Below are positions 1 through 7,660 of a stretch of DNA of 64,000 nucleotides, piece after piece. The position numbers and the translations under genes were made by a program. Within the stretch, counting starts at the first letter, position 1. Each line of letters opens with the position of its first letter. The DNA comes from Teretinema sp942493045. GTDB taxonomy: Bacteria; Spirochaetota; Spirochaetia; Treponematales; Treponemataceae. The notes below the pieces were generated by a model that saw only the letters and a list, made by a program, of their open reading frames with translations, was not told the origin of the DNA and made no database searches. The stretch covers positions 806,001 through 870,000 of the forward strand of contig OW818665.1 of NCBI GenBank assembly GCA_942493045.1. The letters run 5' to 3'.

Positions 1-1176
1 CGCCGGGTTACTACTGAAACACCGGGTATTCCGGTGATTGTGCTGACTGGACACGGCACTGTGGAAAACGCGGTGGAAGCTATGCGCAGCGGCGCCTATG
101 ATTTTCTGACTAAACCGCTGAATCTGGACCGTCTGTCCCTGCTGGTGAAGCGGGCCCTTCAGAACCGCGAACTGGTTTTGCAGCACCGCGAACTGGAGCG
201 GGAGGTGGAAAGCCGCAAATCTTTTGAGCAGATCATCGGCAAGAGTCCGGTGATGCAAAAAGTATTCGAGGTAGTAAGACGGGTTTCTCCCACCCGGGCG
301 TCGGTATTGATTACCGGCGAGAGCGGCGTCGGCAAGGAACTGATAGCCAGCGCCCTGCATAACCTGTCTGGCCGCGGCGAAAAACCCTTTATTAAGGTGC
401 ATTGCGCGGCCTTGGCGGAAACACTGCTGGAAAGCGAATTATTCGGACACGAGAAAGGCTCTTTTACCGGCGCCATCGGCCGCAAGCGCGGCCGCTTTGA
501 GCTGGCGCACGGCGGAACCATCTTTTTGGATGAAATCGGCGAGATCAATCAGGCTGTCCAGATCAAAATATTGCGGGTGCTTCAGGAGAAACGCTTTGAG
601 CGGGTCGGTGGAGAGGAAACAATCGAAGTTGATGTGCGCGTTATTACCGCTACCAATCGGGATCTGGAAAAAGAAATCGCGGAAGGCCGCTTCCGTGAGG
701 ATCTTTTTTACCGGCTCAATGTAGTCTGCATCAATGTACCGCCGCTGCGCGAGCGTAAGGATGATATTCCGTTGATGATTACTTCTTTCATCCGTGAGTT
801 TGCAGCCGAAAACGGCAAAAAAATAGAAGGTATCGACACCAAGGCCCGCGCGGTATTGTACAGCTACGACTGGCCGGGCAATGTGCGTCAGCTTCGAAAC
901 TGTATTGAAAGCGCGGTGGTGATGACTTCCGGGCCGATTATTACGGTCGATGATCTGCCACCCTCTATCCGCTCCGGAGAAGAGTCTCAGTCGCTGCATA
1001 TCCCCGTAGGCGTGACCATGGCCGAGGCTGAAAAGCAGGTTATTCTGCAAACCCTGTCTGCCCAGAACGGCAATAAAACGCGGGCCGCCGAGGTGCTGGG
1101 TATCGGCCGGAAAACCCTGCACCGCAAATTAGATGAATATGGAATTACCCAGGAGTCTGAACCGGAAGCGGAGTAG
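1..1176 (+). CDS. NtrC-family sigma-54-dependent response regulator, 5' end cut by window
   Basis: The frame is open from base 1, so the gene starts before the window. The visible protein begins in the second half of a receiver domain (LTGHGT followed by the conserved Lys of FLTKP). It continues through a full sigma-54 AAA+ domain: Walker A GESGVGKE near base 316, the sigma-54 contact loop as GSFTGA (a variant of GAFTGA), Walker B GGTIFLDE, and REDLFYRL. It ends with a Fis-type helix-turn-helix (KTRAAEVLGIGRKTLHRKL, about bases 1078-1125). Members of this family are phosphorylated by a partner histidine kinase and activate sigma-54 promoters. The kinase is not visible and may lie upstream. 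The target genes cannot be told from the sequence. Confidence 0.95.
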   Translation, partial: RRVTTETPGIPVIVLTGHGTVENAVEAMRSGAYDFLTKPLNLDRLSLLVKRALQNRELVLQHRELEREVESRKSFEQIIGKSPVMQKVFEVVRRVSPTRASVLITGESGVGKELIASALHNLSGRGEKPFIKVHCAALAETLLESELFGHEKGSFTGAIGRKRGRFELAHGGTIFLDEIGEINQAVQIKILRVLQEKRFERVGGEETIEVDVRVITATNRDLEKEIAEGRFREDLFYRLNVVCINVPPLRERKDDIPLMITSFIREFAAENGKKIEGIDTKARAVLYSYDWPGNVRQLRNCIESAVVMTSGPIITVDDLPPSIRSGEESQSLHIPVGVTMAEAEKQVILQTLSAQNGNKTRAAEVLGIGRKTLHRKLDEYGITQESEPEAE

Positions 1177-1216
1177 TCGCTTTTTACGGGGCCGGGTGAG
1201 GGGCACCGTTGATTTC

Positions 1217-1603
1217 TTAAGGGCGTATCCCGGTCTGAAACCAGCGTTCGATCCGCCGCCAGGCGTCGTTTATTTCTGTTGTTTTTTTAGTTGCCGAGGC
1301 CCGGGCCACAGCGTCGCTGTTGTGGCGGTCGGGATGATGTGTTTTGAGCAGATTTTTCCAGGCGGATTTACAGACGGCCAGGGAGCGTCCGACTTCCACG
1401 CCCAGGATACGGTAATCCTGTTCCAGTTCCGGCGGAACGTTAACCAGCTGCTCCTTCTGTTCCCGGGGCGGGGGAGTGCGCTGCCGGGCATTTCCGGCCT
1501 GACGGGCTTTACCGCCAAGCGGATCCCAGGCGCTGAAAGGGTCTTCATCATTTTGGAGCCGATCCCGCAGCAACTGTCCGAGCCGGTCATAAAGGCTTTC
1601 CAT
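1217..1603 (-). CDS. Small protein with C-terminal J-domain (DnaJ-like)
   Basis: This 128-residue protein has a J-domain at its C-terminal half (residues about 62-122: YRILGV, then KTHHPDRH containing the HPD triad at 90-92, then INDAWRRIE). The N-terminal 60 residues are charged and proline-rich without a recognisable domain. J-domains stimulate the ATPase of DnaK-type Hsp70; placing the domain at the C-terminus differs from classical DnaJ, so this is an orphan co-chaperone rather than DnaJ. The ATG is supported by a strong AGGAGGGAAG site just upstream, and a promoter lies at 1624-1652. A 163-codon frame on the opposite strand is rejected because the HPD motif and ribosome site fix this strand. 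It converges with the regulator at 1-1176 with no clear terminator between them. Confidence 0.82.
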   Translation of the reverse strand: MESLYDRLGQLLRDRLQNDEDPFSAWDPLGGKARQAGNARQRTPPPREQKEQLVNVPPELEQDYRILGVEVGRSLAVCKSAWKNLLKTHHPDRHNSDAVARASATKKTTEINDAWRRIERWFQTGIRP

Positions 1604-1623
1604 CTTCCCTCCTGGTATGGTTA

Positions 1624-1652
1624 AATATATATCGAAAAATTGCGGATAGACA
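1624..1652 (-). promoter_or_regulatory. Sigma-70-type promoter for the J-domain gene
   Basis: Read on the minus strand: TTGTCT, 17-base spacer, TATATT. It lies about 20 bases upstream of the J-domain gene start, leaving a short leader that contains its ribosome site. Confidence 0.5.
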
Positions 1653-1662
1653 AGCTGTACCC

Positions 1663-1691
1663 TTGCAAAGTCCGGTACTGTTCATTAAACT
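1663..1691 (+). promoter_or_regulatory. Sigma-70-type promoter for galM / V-ATPase operon
   Basis: TTGCAA, 17-base spacer, TAAACT, about 40 bases before the galM start. It is divergent from the J-domain promoter in the same 128-base gap and is the best visible promoter for the eight genes up to the terminator at 9995. Confidence 0.45.
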
Positions 1692-1731
1692 GTCATAAAC
1701 AAGTCAGTGCGTTTTTGGGGAGTTGAATTCT

Positions 1732-2763
1732 TTGAAAATCAAGAAAAGATGTTTTGGGGTGCTTTCTTCTGGTGAGAAAGTGCAGCTTTTTACAATTTCA
1801 AACGGTTCAATGTCCTTTTCAGTTACTAATTTAGGTTGCACCATCACCAGTATCCGACTGCCTCCGGTGGCCGGAGTGCTTGATGAAATAGTGCTTGGGT
1901 TTTCAACCTTAACCGGCTATACCGCTAATCATTCAATGTTCGGTGCCCTGGTAGGCCGTTATGCCGGCCGTATCGCCGGAGCGTCTTTCAAGCTGGGCGA
2001 AGAGGTTTTCAAACTGCAGGATAACGACGGTGGCAACTGTCTGCACGGCGGGTATCCGAATTTTGGCGGAGTGCTGTGGAAATCCTCAGTTTTTAAGACC
2101 GCTAGCGAGGCCGGCGTGCTTTTTGAGCGCCTCAGTCCCTCCGGCGAGCAGAGTTTTCCCGGTGATTTACGTCTGCAGGTTTCGGTCAGTTTGACCAAAA
2201 CCAATGACATCTGTCTGCGCTATAACGCCAAAACCTCCGCGGCGACCCCGATCAACCTTACCAACCACACTTATTTTAATTTGACCGGCTATGACACCAT
2301 CATGGACCATCAGCTGCAGCTGTTCGCGGATCGTTATCTGGAGACCGGCAAGGGAAACCTCCCGACCGGAAAATTTCTGGATGCCGCCGGAACCCCTTTT
2401 GACTTTCGAACCCCCCGCAGCATCGGCAGCCGTTTTAGCGAAGTTCCCGGAGGTTATGATCACACCTTCGAGGTGAACCGTTCAGGAGACGAACTGAATC
2501 CGGTTGCCGGGGTCTATGATCCCAAAAGCCGCCGTAGCATGACTGTGTATTCAACCCAGCCGGCCGTGCAGTTTTATACCGCGAATCACTTCAGCCGCAC
2601 TTTCGGCAGAAACGGCGAAATGTACAATCCCCAGCGGGCTTTCTGTCTCGAGACTCAGCATTTTCCGGATTCGCCGAATCAGGAAAACTTCCCCAGTTCG
2701 ATTCTGCTCCCGGGTGACCGTTACCGTCACCAAACGGTGTGGCATTTCGATAATGACCAATGA
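1732..2763 (+). CDS. galM: Aldose 1-epimerase (galactose mutarotase)
   Basis: The 343-residue cytoplasmic enzyme interconverts the alpha and beta anomers of galactose and other aldoses. Family marks are present: GRYAGRI, NCLHGG (first catalytic His), NLTNHTYFNL (second catalytic His), YDHTFEV, and FCLETQHFPDSPN (catalytic Glu). The TTG at 1732 is chosen because GGGGAG lies nine bases before it; a TTG at 1723 directly abuts that site and is less likely. No galactose or other sugar pathway gene is adjacent. The next gene, V-ATPase subunit E, starts 28 bases after the stop, so galM is probably cotranscribed with the ATPase operon, an association without an obvious metabolic reason. Confidence 0.9.
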   Translation: MKIKKRCFGVLSSGEKVQLFTISNGSMSFSVTNLGCTITSIRLPPVAGVLDEIVLGFSTLTGYTANHSMFGALVGRYAGRIAGASFKLGEEVFKLQDNDGGNCLHGGYPNFGGVLWKSSVFKTASEAGVLFERLSPSGEQSFPGDLRLQVSVSLTKTNDICLRYNAKTSAATPINLTNHTYFNLTGYDTIMDHQLQLFADRYLETGKGNLPTGKFLDAAGTPFDFRTPRSIGSRFSEVPGGYDHTFEVNRSGDELNPVAGVYDPKSRRSMTVYSTQPAVQFYTANHFSRTFGRNGEMYNPQRAFCLETQHFPDSPNQENFPSSILLPGDRYRHQTVWHFDNDQ

Positions 2764-2791
2764 ACGCGCAAATTAATTTGAAGAGGTGAAT

Positions 2792-3409
2792 ATGGACGTA
2801 CAACTACAGGAACTTGTAGAGAAGATCAGAAAAGACGGGGTGGAAACCGCCGAGGCCAAAGCCGCTGAGATTATCAAATCCGCTGAAGAACGCGCCCGCG
2901 GCATCCACAAAACTGCTGTCTCGGAAGCCGAAGCCCTGCTTTCCAAGGCCAAAGAAGAAGCGGCGCGCACCGAAAAAGCCGCCGTCGCGACCATTGGACA
3001 AGCCGCCCGCAATATCCTGATTTCTTTCCGCGACGCCTTAACCGCCCAGCTGGATACCCTGGTGAAATCCGGGACGGCGCAGACTTATGATTCAACCGTA
3101 CTCAAAGAGCTTATTCCCCGCGTTGTACAGGCCTGGGCGGCCCATAACGGTGATGAGTCCGTAAATGTGCTGCTTTCACCGACCGACGCCGCTGCCCTAG
3201 AATCTGTATTCCGTTCAGCTTTGAAAAAAGAAATAGACGCCGGTATGCAGGTTCAGGTCGATTCCTCTATTACCGGAGGTTTCCGCATCGGTACCCGTAA
3301 TGGCGCGGCTTTTTATGACTTCTCGGCCGAGGCTGTCGCTGAGCTTTTTTCAGCCTACCTGAACCCCCGGATTGCGGAGATATTGAAGTCCGCCGCGAAG
3401 GAGTTGTAA
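2792..3409 (+). CDS. atpE: V-type ATPase subunit E (peripheral stalk)
   Basis: The 205-residue protein has the usual subunit E form. A long charged, alanine-rich N-terminal helix (residues about 8-75, many EAKAAEI/AEERAR repeats) forms half of the peripheral stalk coiled coil, and a C-terminal globular part (about 90-205, ending near ISGGFRIG-like ITGGFRIG) binds the catalytic head. It is first of seven consecutive V-ATPase operon genes. ATG 2792 is preferred over GTG 2786 because AGAGG at 2782-2786 spaces properly only to the ATG. No separate subunit G/H partner gene is visible nearby, although E normally pairs with one. Confidence 0.87.
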   Translation: MDVQLQELVEKIRKDGVETAEAKAAEIIKSAEERARGIHKTAVSEAEALLSKAKEEAARTEKAAVATIGQAARNILISFRDALTAQLDTLVKSGTAQTYDSTVLKELIPRVVQAWAAHNGDESVNVLLSPTDAAALESVFRSALKKEIDAGMQVQVDSSITGGFRIGTRNGAAFYDFSAEAVAELFSAYLNPRIAEILKSAAKEL

Positions 3410-3413
3410 GGAA

Positions 3414-3968
3414 GTGGGAAGCTATTTTTACCTGATGGCCCAGTTACCGGGTGTTTTACCGAACGCTCCGCTGTCCGTCTCGTATCAAACCTTCAGGGAA
3501 ACCGCTAATCGTTATTTATCCGATACGGATAAAAAAATCTTGGCGCAGCTTTCCCTTGAGCCGCCGCGGCTGACTGTTTCGACAGGTTCAACAGTGGTAG
3601 ACAAGTGGTATGAACGCGAACGATCGCTGCGTTTTGCCCTTGAGCGGTTACGGGCCGCTAAAATGAAGCGTGACTTGCACCAGGATACCGCCATTTCCGA
3701 AGCGCTTTCACGTATTCCTGAAGCAGTGCAGCTGGCCCGCTCGGTAATCGCCTTGGAAGATCCTCTGGAAGCTGAACGGCTCCTGGACCGGGAACGTGAA
3801 TCCTTTGTGGATCAGCTGCGCGGTAATCACTTTTTTGACTCGGAAGCCGTCTTCATTTATGCCTTACAGGTTTTATTGCATGAGCGGCGGGACCTTTTTG
3901 ATATGGAAGCGGGAAACAGTTCCTATTCCGTAATTTATAATCAGATTCTTGGAGATGAGCATGACTGA
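3414..3968 (+). CDS. DUF2764 family protein encoded within the V-ATPase operon
   Basis: This 184-residue soluble protein has no signal peptide or membrane segment. It opens with GSYFYLMAQLPG and is largely helical with many Arg/Glu residues (WYERERSLRFALERLRAAKMKRD, abbreviated here as a charged helix at about residues 66-88). I recognise the pattern as the uncharacterised family that sits between subunits E and A in spirochaete and chlamydial V-ATPase operons. GTG 3414 is the start; its stop overlaps the atpA start by 8 bases, suggesting translational coupling. Subunits C and F are absent from the operon, so a structural role in the central stalk or assembly is a reasonable inference, not a demonstrated function. 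Confidence 0.8.
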   Translation: MGSYFYLMAQLPGVLPNAPLSVSYQTFRETANRYLSDTDKKILAQLSLEPPRLTVSTGSTVVDKWYERERSLRFALERLRAAKMKRDLHQDTAISEALSRIPEAVQLARSVIALEDPLEAERLLDRERESFVDQLRGNHFFDSEAVFIYALQVLLHERRDLFDMEAGNSSYSVIYNQILGDEHD

Positions 3969-5730
3969 TACAAAAGGAACGGTAGTCGCGGTTAACGGCA
4001 ACATGATCAGCGTCAGATTTGACGGAATTGTTGCCCTGAACGAAGTCGGCTATGTTAAGACAGGCGGAAAGAGCCTGAAGAGCGAAGTTATCCGTATCCG
4101 CGGTGATGTAGCGCAATTGCAGGTTTTTGAAATTACCAAAGGAATTACTGCGGGAGATCCGGTTGAATTTACCGGTGACATGCTTTCGGTGGAACTTGGC
4201 CCCGGACTGCTTGGTCAGGTTTATGACGGTTTGCAGAATCCTCTGCCGCAATTGGCCGAGAAAGCCGGTTACTTCCTGGAGCGCGGTGTGTATCTGGATC
4301 CTTTGCCGAATACCACCACCTGGGCTTTTACCCCCGCCGCCAAGGTTGGCGATAAGGTAATTCGCGCCGACACCCTCGGCACCGTTCCGGAAGGTTCTTT
4401 CATTCATCGTATCATGGTACCGTTCGGGATGTACGGAAACTATACCGTTAAGTCAATTAAGAGCGCCGGCACCTATGCCCTGAGCGACACCGTCGCGGAA
4501 TTGACGGACGAGAAGGGACGGGTCTTTCCGGTAACGATGAGCTTTAAATGGCCGGTTAAGAGAGCAATTGACTGCTACGCCGAACGCCTGAAACCGACTG
4601 AAACCCTGACCACCAAGGTGCGCTGTATTGATACCTTTTTCCCGGTATCCAAAGGCGGTACCTACTGCATTCCCGGTCCGTTCGGCGCCGGGAAAACCGT
4701 TTTGCAGCATACCACCAGCCGCAACGCCGAGGTGGACGTGGTTATCATCGCGGCCTGCGGTGAGCGCGCCGGTGAAGTTGTTGAAACCCTGAAGGAATTC
4801 CCGGAACTGACCGATCCCCGGACCGGCCGCTCCCTTATGGAACGCACCATCATTATTTGCAATACATCTTCAATGCCGGTAGCAGCCCGTGAGGCTTCAG
4901 TCTATACCGGAGTAACCCTGGCGGAGTATTACCGTCAGATGGGATTGGACGTTCTGCTGCTGGCCGATTCAACCAGCCGCTGGGCCCAGGCTCTGCGCGA
5001 AATGTCCGGCCGTCTGGAAGAAATTCCGGGTGAGGAAGCTTTTCCGGCCTATCTTGAATCCTATATCGCCGCTTTCTATGAGCGTGCCGGAATGGTGCGC
5101 CTGCGCGACGGTACGACCGGATCGGTAACCATCGGCGGTACCGTTTCCCCGGCCGGCGGTAACTTCGAGGAGCCGGTTACCCAGGCAACTCTGAAAGTGG
5201 TCGGGGCCTTCCATGGACTGTCCCGTGAACGCTCTGATGCCAGAAAGTATCCGGCGATTCATCCGCTGGAATCATGGTCAAAGTACGCCAGCATCATTCC
5301 TGCTCAAAATGTCGAATATGCCCGAAAGATTCTGCGCCGCGGTTCGGAAGTCGAGCAGATGATGAAGGTTGTCGGTGAAGAAGGTACCAGTCTGGATGAC
5401 TTCCTGATCAATCTGAAATCCAATTTTCTGGATGCCGTCTATCTGCAGCAGAACTCTTTCGACGAGGTTGATGCGGCGGTTTCCGCTGAGAGGCAGCGCC
5501 ATGTTTTTAATATGATCACCCGGGTGCTGGGAACAACATTTGAATTCAGCAGCAAGGATCAGGCCCGTAGCTGGTTTAATCAGCTGCGCCAAATGTGCAT
5601 TGACTGCAATTACTCGCAATGGAAGAGTGATTCCTTCAAAAAGCTGGAAGCGCAGATTGAAGCGTCCATCCAGGAAAAGGCCAACGGTCTGGACCCTGCA
5701 GCCGAAAAACTGCTGAAGAATGCGGAGTAA
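3961..5730 (+). CDS. atpA: V-type ATPase catalytic subunit A
   Basis: The 589-residue nucleotide-binding subunit forms, with B, the hexameric head of the rotary V/A-type ATPase and hydrolyses or makes ATP. The P-loop GPFGAGKT lies at residues 239-246, and the A-type insertion between the N-terminal barrel and the P-loop is present (about 110-200). IAACGERAGE and LLADSTSRWAQALRE follow as in the family. ATG 3961 has GGAG six bases upstream; earlier in-frame starts at 3949 and 3955 are poorly spaced. It overlaps the DUF2764 gene and is followed after three bases by atpB, so stoichiometric coexpression is likely. Confidence 0.97.
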   Translation: MTDTKGTVVAVNGNMISVRFDGIVALNEVGYVKTGGKSLKSEVIRIRGDVAQLQVFEITKGITAGDPVEFTGDMLSVELGPGLLGQVYDGLQNPLPQLAEKAGYFLERGVYLDPLPNTTTWAFTPAAKVGDKVIRADTLGTVPEGSFIHRIMVPFGMYGNYTVKSIKSAGTYALSDTVAELTDEKGRVFPVTMSFKWPVKRAIDCYAERLKPTETLTTKVRCIDTFFPVSKGGTYCIPGPFGAGKTVLQHTTSRNAEVDVVIIAACGERAGEVVETLKEFPELTDPRTGRSLMERTIIICNTSSMPVAAREASVYTGVTLAEYYRQMGLDVLLLADSTSRWAQALREMSGRLEEIPGEEAFPAYLESYIAAFYERAGMVRLRDGTTGSVTIGGTVSPAGGNFEEPVTQATLKVVGAFHGLSRERSDARKYPAIHPLESWSKYASIIPAQNVEYARKILRRGSEVEQMMKVVGEEGTSLDDFLINLKSNFLDAVYLQQNSFDEVDAAVSAERQRHVFNMITRVLGTTFEFSSKDQARSWFNQLRQMCIDCNYSQWKSDSFKKLEAQIEASIQEKANGLDPAAEKLLKNAE

Positions 5731-5733
5731 GCC

Positions 5734-7026
5734 ATGAAAAAGGTATACAGCAAGATTGAATCAATTAACGGCTCGGTAATTACTGTTCGGGCCGAAGGTA
5801 TTAAATACGGCGAATTGGCCGAGATCGAAACCGCGTTTGGAACCTCGCTCGCCGAAGTCAATAAACTGAACGGTGATCTGGTTTCGCTGCAGGTTTTTGC
5901 CGGTGGACGCGGTGTTTCTACCGGAGACCAAATCCGGTTTCTCGGAAACGAAATGCGGGTCAGTTTTTCGGACAACCTGCTCGGCCGCATTTTTAACGGT
6001 TCGGGCGAGCCCCGCGATAAGGGTCCGGCACTGAAGGATAACCTGGTACAGATTGGCGGTCCCTCGGTAAATCCATCCAAGCGCATCATCGCCAAGCGCA
6101 TGATCCGCACCGGAATCCCGATGATCGACATGTTTAACACTCTGGTTGTTTCCCAGAAACTGCCGATCTTCTCCAGCTCCGGTGAACCTTACAATGATCT
6201 GTTGGCGCGTATTGCCATGCAGGCCGAGGTTGATGTCATCGTACTCGGAGGCATGGGCCTCAAGTACGACGATTACCTGTTTTTCAAGGATACCCTGGAA
6301 AACGCCGGCGCCCTCAGCCGTACCGCCATGTTTGTGCATACGGCTGCTGACCCCACGGTAGAGTGTCTGATGATCCCGGATATGTGTCTGGCCGTCGCCG
6401 AGCAGTTCGCGCTGCAGGGCAAGGATGTGCTTGTACTGTTGACGGATATGACCAACTTCGCCGATGCCATGAAGGAAATCGCCATTATTCAGGAACAGGT
6501 TCCCTCAAACCGCGGTTATCCCGGCGATTTGTACAGTCAGCTGGCGGCCCGTTATGAAAAGGCCGTCGACTTTGACGACGCCGGCTCGGTAACCATTCTG
6601 GCAGTTACCACCATGCCCGGAGATGACGTTACCCATCCGGTACCGGATAACACCGGCTATATCACCGAGGGTCAGTTTTATCTGAAAAACGGCCGCATTG
6701 AACCTTTCGGCAGTCTTTCCCGCCTGAAGCAGAACGTCAACGGCAAGACCCGCGAGGATCATCGGGCGTTAATGGATAACATGATTAAGCTGTTTTCGGC
6801 CTACAAAGATACCCTCGAGAAAAAGTCGATGGGTTTCATGATGAGTGACTGGGACAGCAAGCTGCTTAAATACGGCAGCCTTTTTGAGAGTCAGATGATG
6901 GACCTATCCGTTAATATTCCTCTGGAAGGGGCCCTGGATGCCGGCTGGAAGATTCTCTCTGAGTGTTTCAAACCCGAAGAGAGCGGAATTAAATCGGATC
7001 TGACCAAGAAATTTTGGCCCAAGTGA
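5734..7026 (+). CDS. atpB: V-type ATPase regulatory subunit B
   Basis: The 430-residue protein is the non-catalytic partner of subunit A. It has the same fold, but the P-loop position reads SSSGEPYNDLLARI, lacking the GxxxxGKT consensus as expected for B. Other family marks are FNGSGEPRDKGP, LTDMTNFADAMKEI and PSNRGYPGDLYSQLA. Length is slightly below the typical 460 residues. The ATG is three bases after the atpA stop, inside the operon. Confidence 0.96.
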   Translation: MKKVYSKIESINGSVITVRAEGIKYGELAEIETAFGTSLAEVNKLNGDLVSLQVFAGGRGVSTGDQIRFLGNEMRVSFSDNLLGRIFNGSGEPRDKGPALKDNLVQIGGPSVNPSKRIIAKRMIRTGIPMIDMFNTLVVSQKLPIFSSSGEPYNDLLARIAMQAEVDVIVLGGMGLKYDDYLFFKDTLENAGALSRTAMFVHTAADPTVECLMIPDMCLAVAEQFALQGKDVLVLLTDMTNFADAMKEIAIIQEQVPSNRGYPGDLYSQLAARYEKAVDFDDAGSVTILAVTTMPGDDVTHPVPDNTGYITEGQFYLKNGRIEPFGSLSRLKQNVNGKTREDHRALMDNMIKLFSAYKDTLEKKSMGFMMSDWDSKLLKYGSLFESQMMDLSVNIPLEGALDAGWKILSECFKPEESGIKSDLTKKFWPK

Positions 7027-7045
7027 AAAATAAAGGGAGTTTGTC

Positions 7046-7660
7046 ATGGCTATCAAGCTGACGAAAAACGAGCTGAAAGCGCAGAAGGAAAGCCTCAAAA
7101 TGTACCGGCGCTACCTTCCGACGCTGCAGCTTAAGAAACAGCAGCTCCAGACAGAAATCCGCACAATCGAAAACCGGGCCCGTGAGGTCCGTTCCCGCAG
7201 GGATAGCATTAACGCTGAATTCCGGGAATGGATCGCCGTGTTCGGCGAAGCTTCGGCCTTTGCTCCCGACACCCTGCAGGTGCGGGAAGTGCGGACTTCA
7301 ACGACAAATATTGCGGGTGTATCGATCCCTGTTTATCTGGGTGCTGATTTTGACCGGGCGGCCTACGATCTGTATACGGTTCCGCTGTGGGTCGATACCG
7401 CCGTGGAGCGGCTGGAAACTGTGTTGGGCCTGGACCTTGAGGCCAAGGTGCTCGATGAACAGGTGCGCCTGCTGCAAATTGAACTGCGCACAACTACTCA
7501 GCGGGTAAATCTTTTTGAAAAGGTTAAGATCCCGGAAGCCCGCTCTAATATCAAAAAGATTACGGTATACCTCGGCGACCAGCAGGTTGCCGCAGTTGTC
7601 CGCGGTAAAATTTCCAAGAAAAACCTTGAGCTCGCCACCGCTGCGGAGGACAACAAATGA
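7046..7660 (+). CDS. atpD: V-type ATPase subunit D (central rotor shaft)
   Basis: The 204-residue protein is a long two-helix coiled coil, the gamma-like shaft that transmits torque from the A3B3 head to the membrane ring. The N-terminal segment KLTKNELKAQKESLKMY and the C-terminal segment RVNLFEKVKIPEARSNIKKI are typical of the family. GGGAG precedes the ATG by about 6 bases. Its stop overlaps the next start in an ATGA arrangement. Confidence 0.94.
   Translation: MAIKLTKNELKAQKESLKMYRRYLPTLQLKKQQLQTEIRTIENRAREVRSRRDSINAEFREWIAVFGEASAFAPDTLQVREVRTSTTNIAGVSIPVYLGADFDRAAYDLYTVPLWVDTAVERLETVLGLDLEAKVLDEQVRLLQIELRTTTQRVNLFEKVKIPEARSNIKKITVYLGDQQVAAVVRGKISKKNLELATAAEDNK

Noticed and set aside
1133..1624. 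163-codon plus-strand frame opposite the J-domain gene
   Set aside because: The minus strand has the HPD motif, a strong ribosome site and a promoter; the plus frame has none of these.
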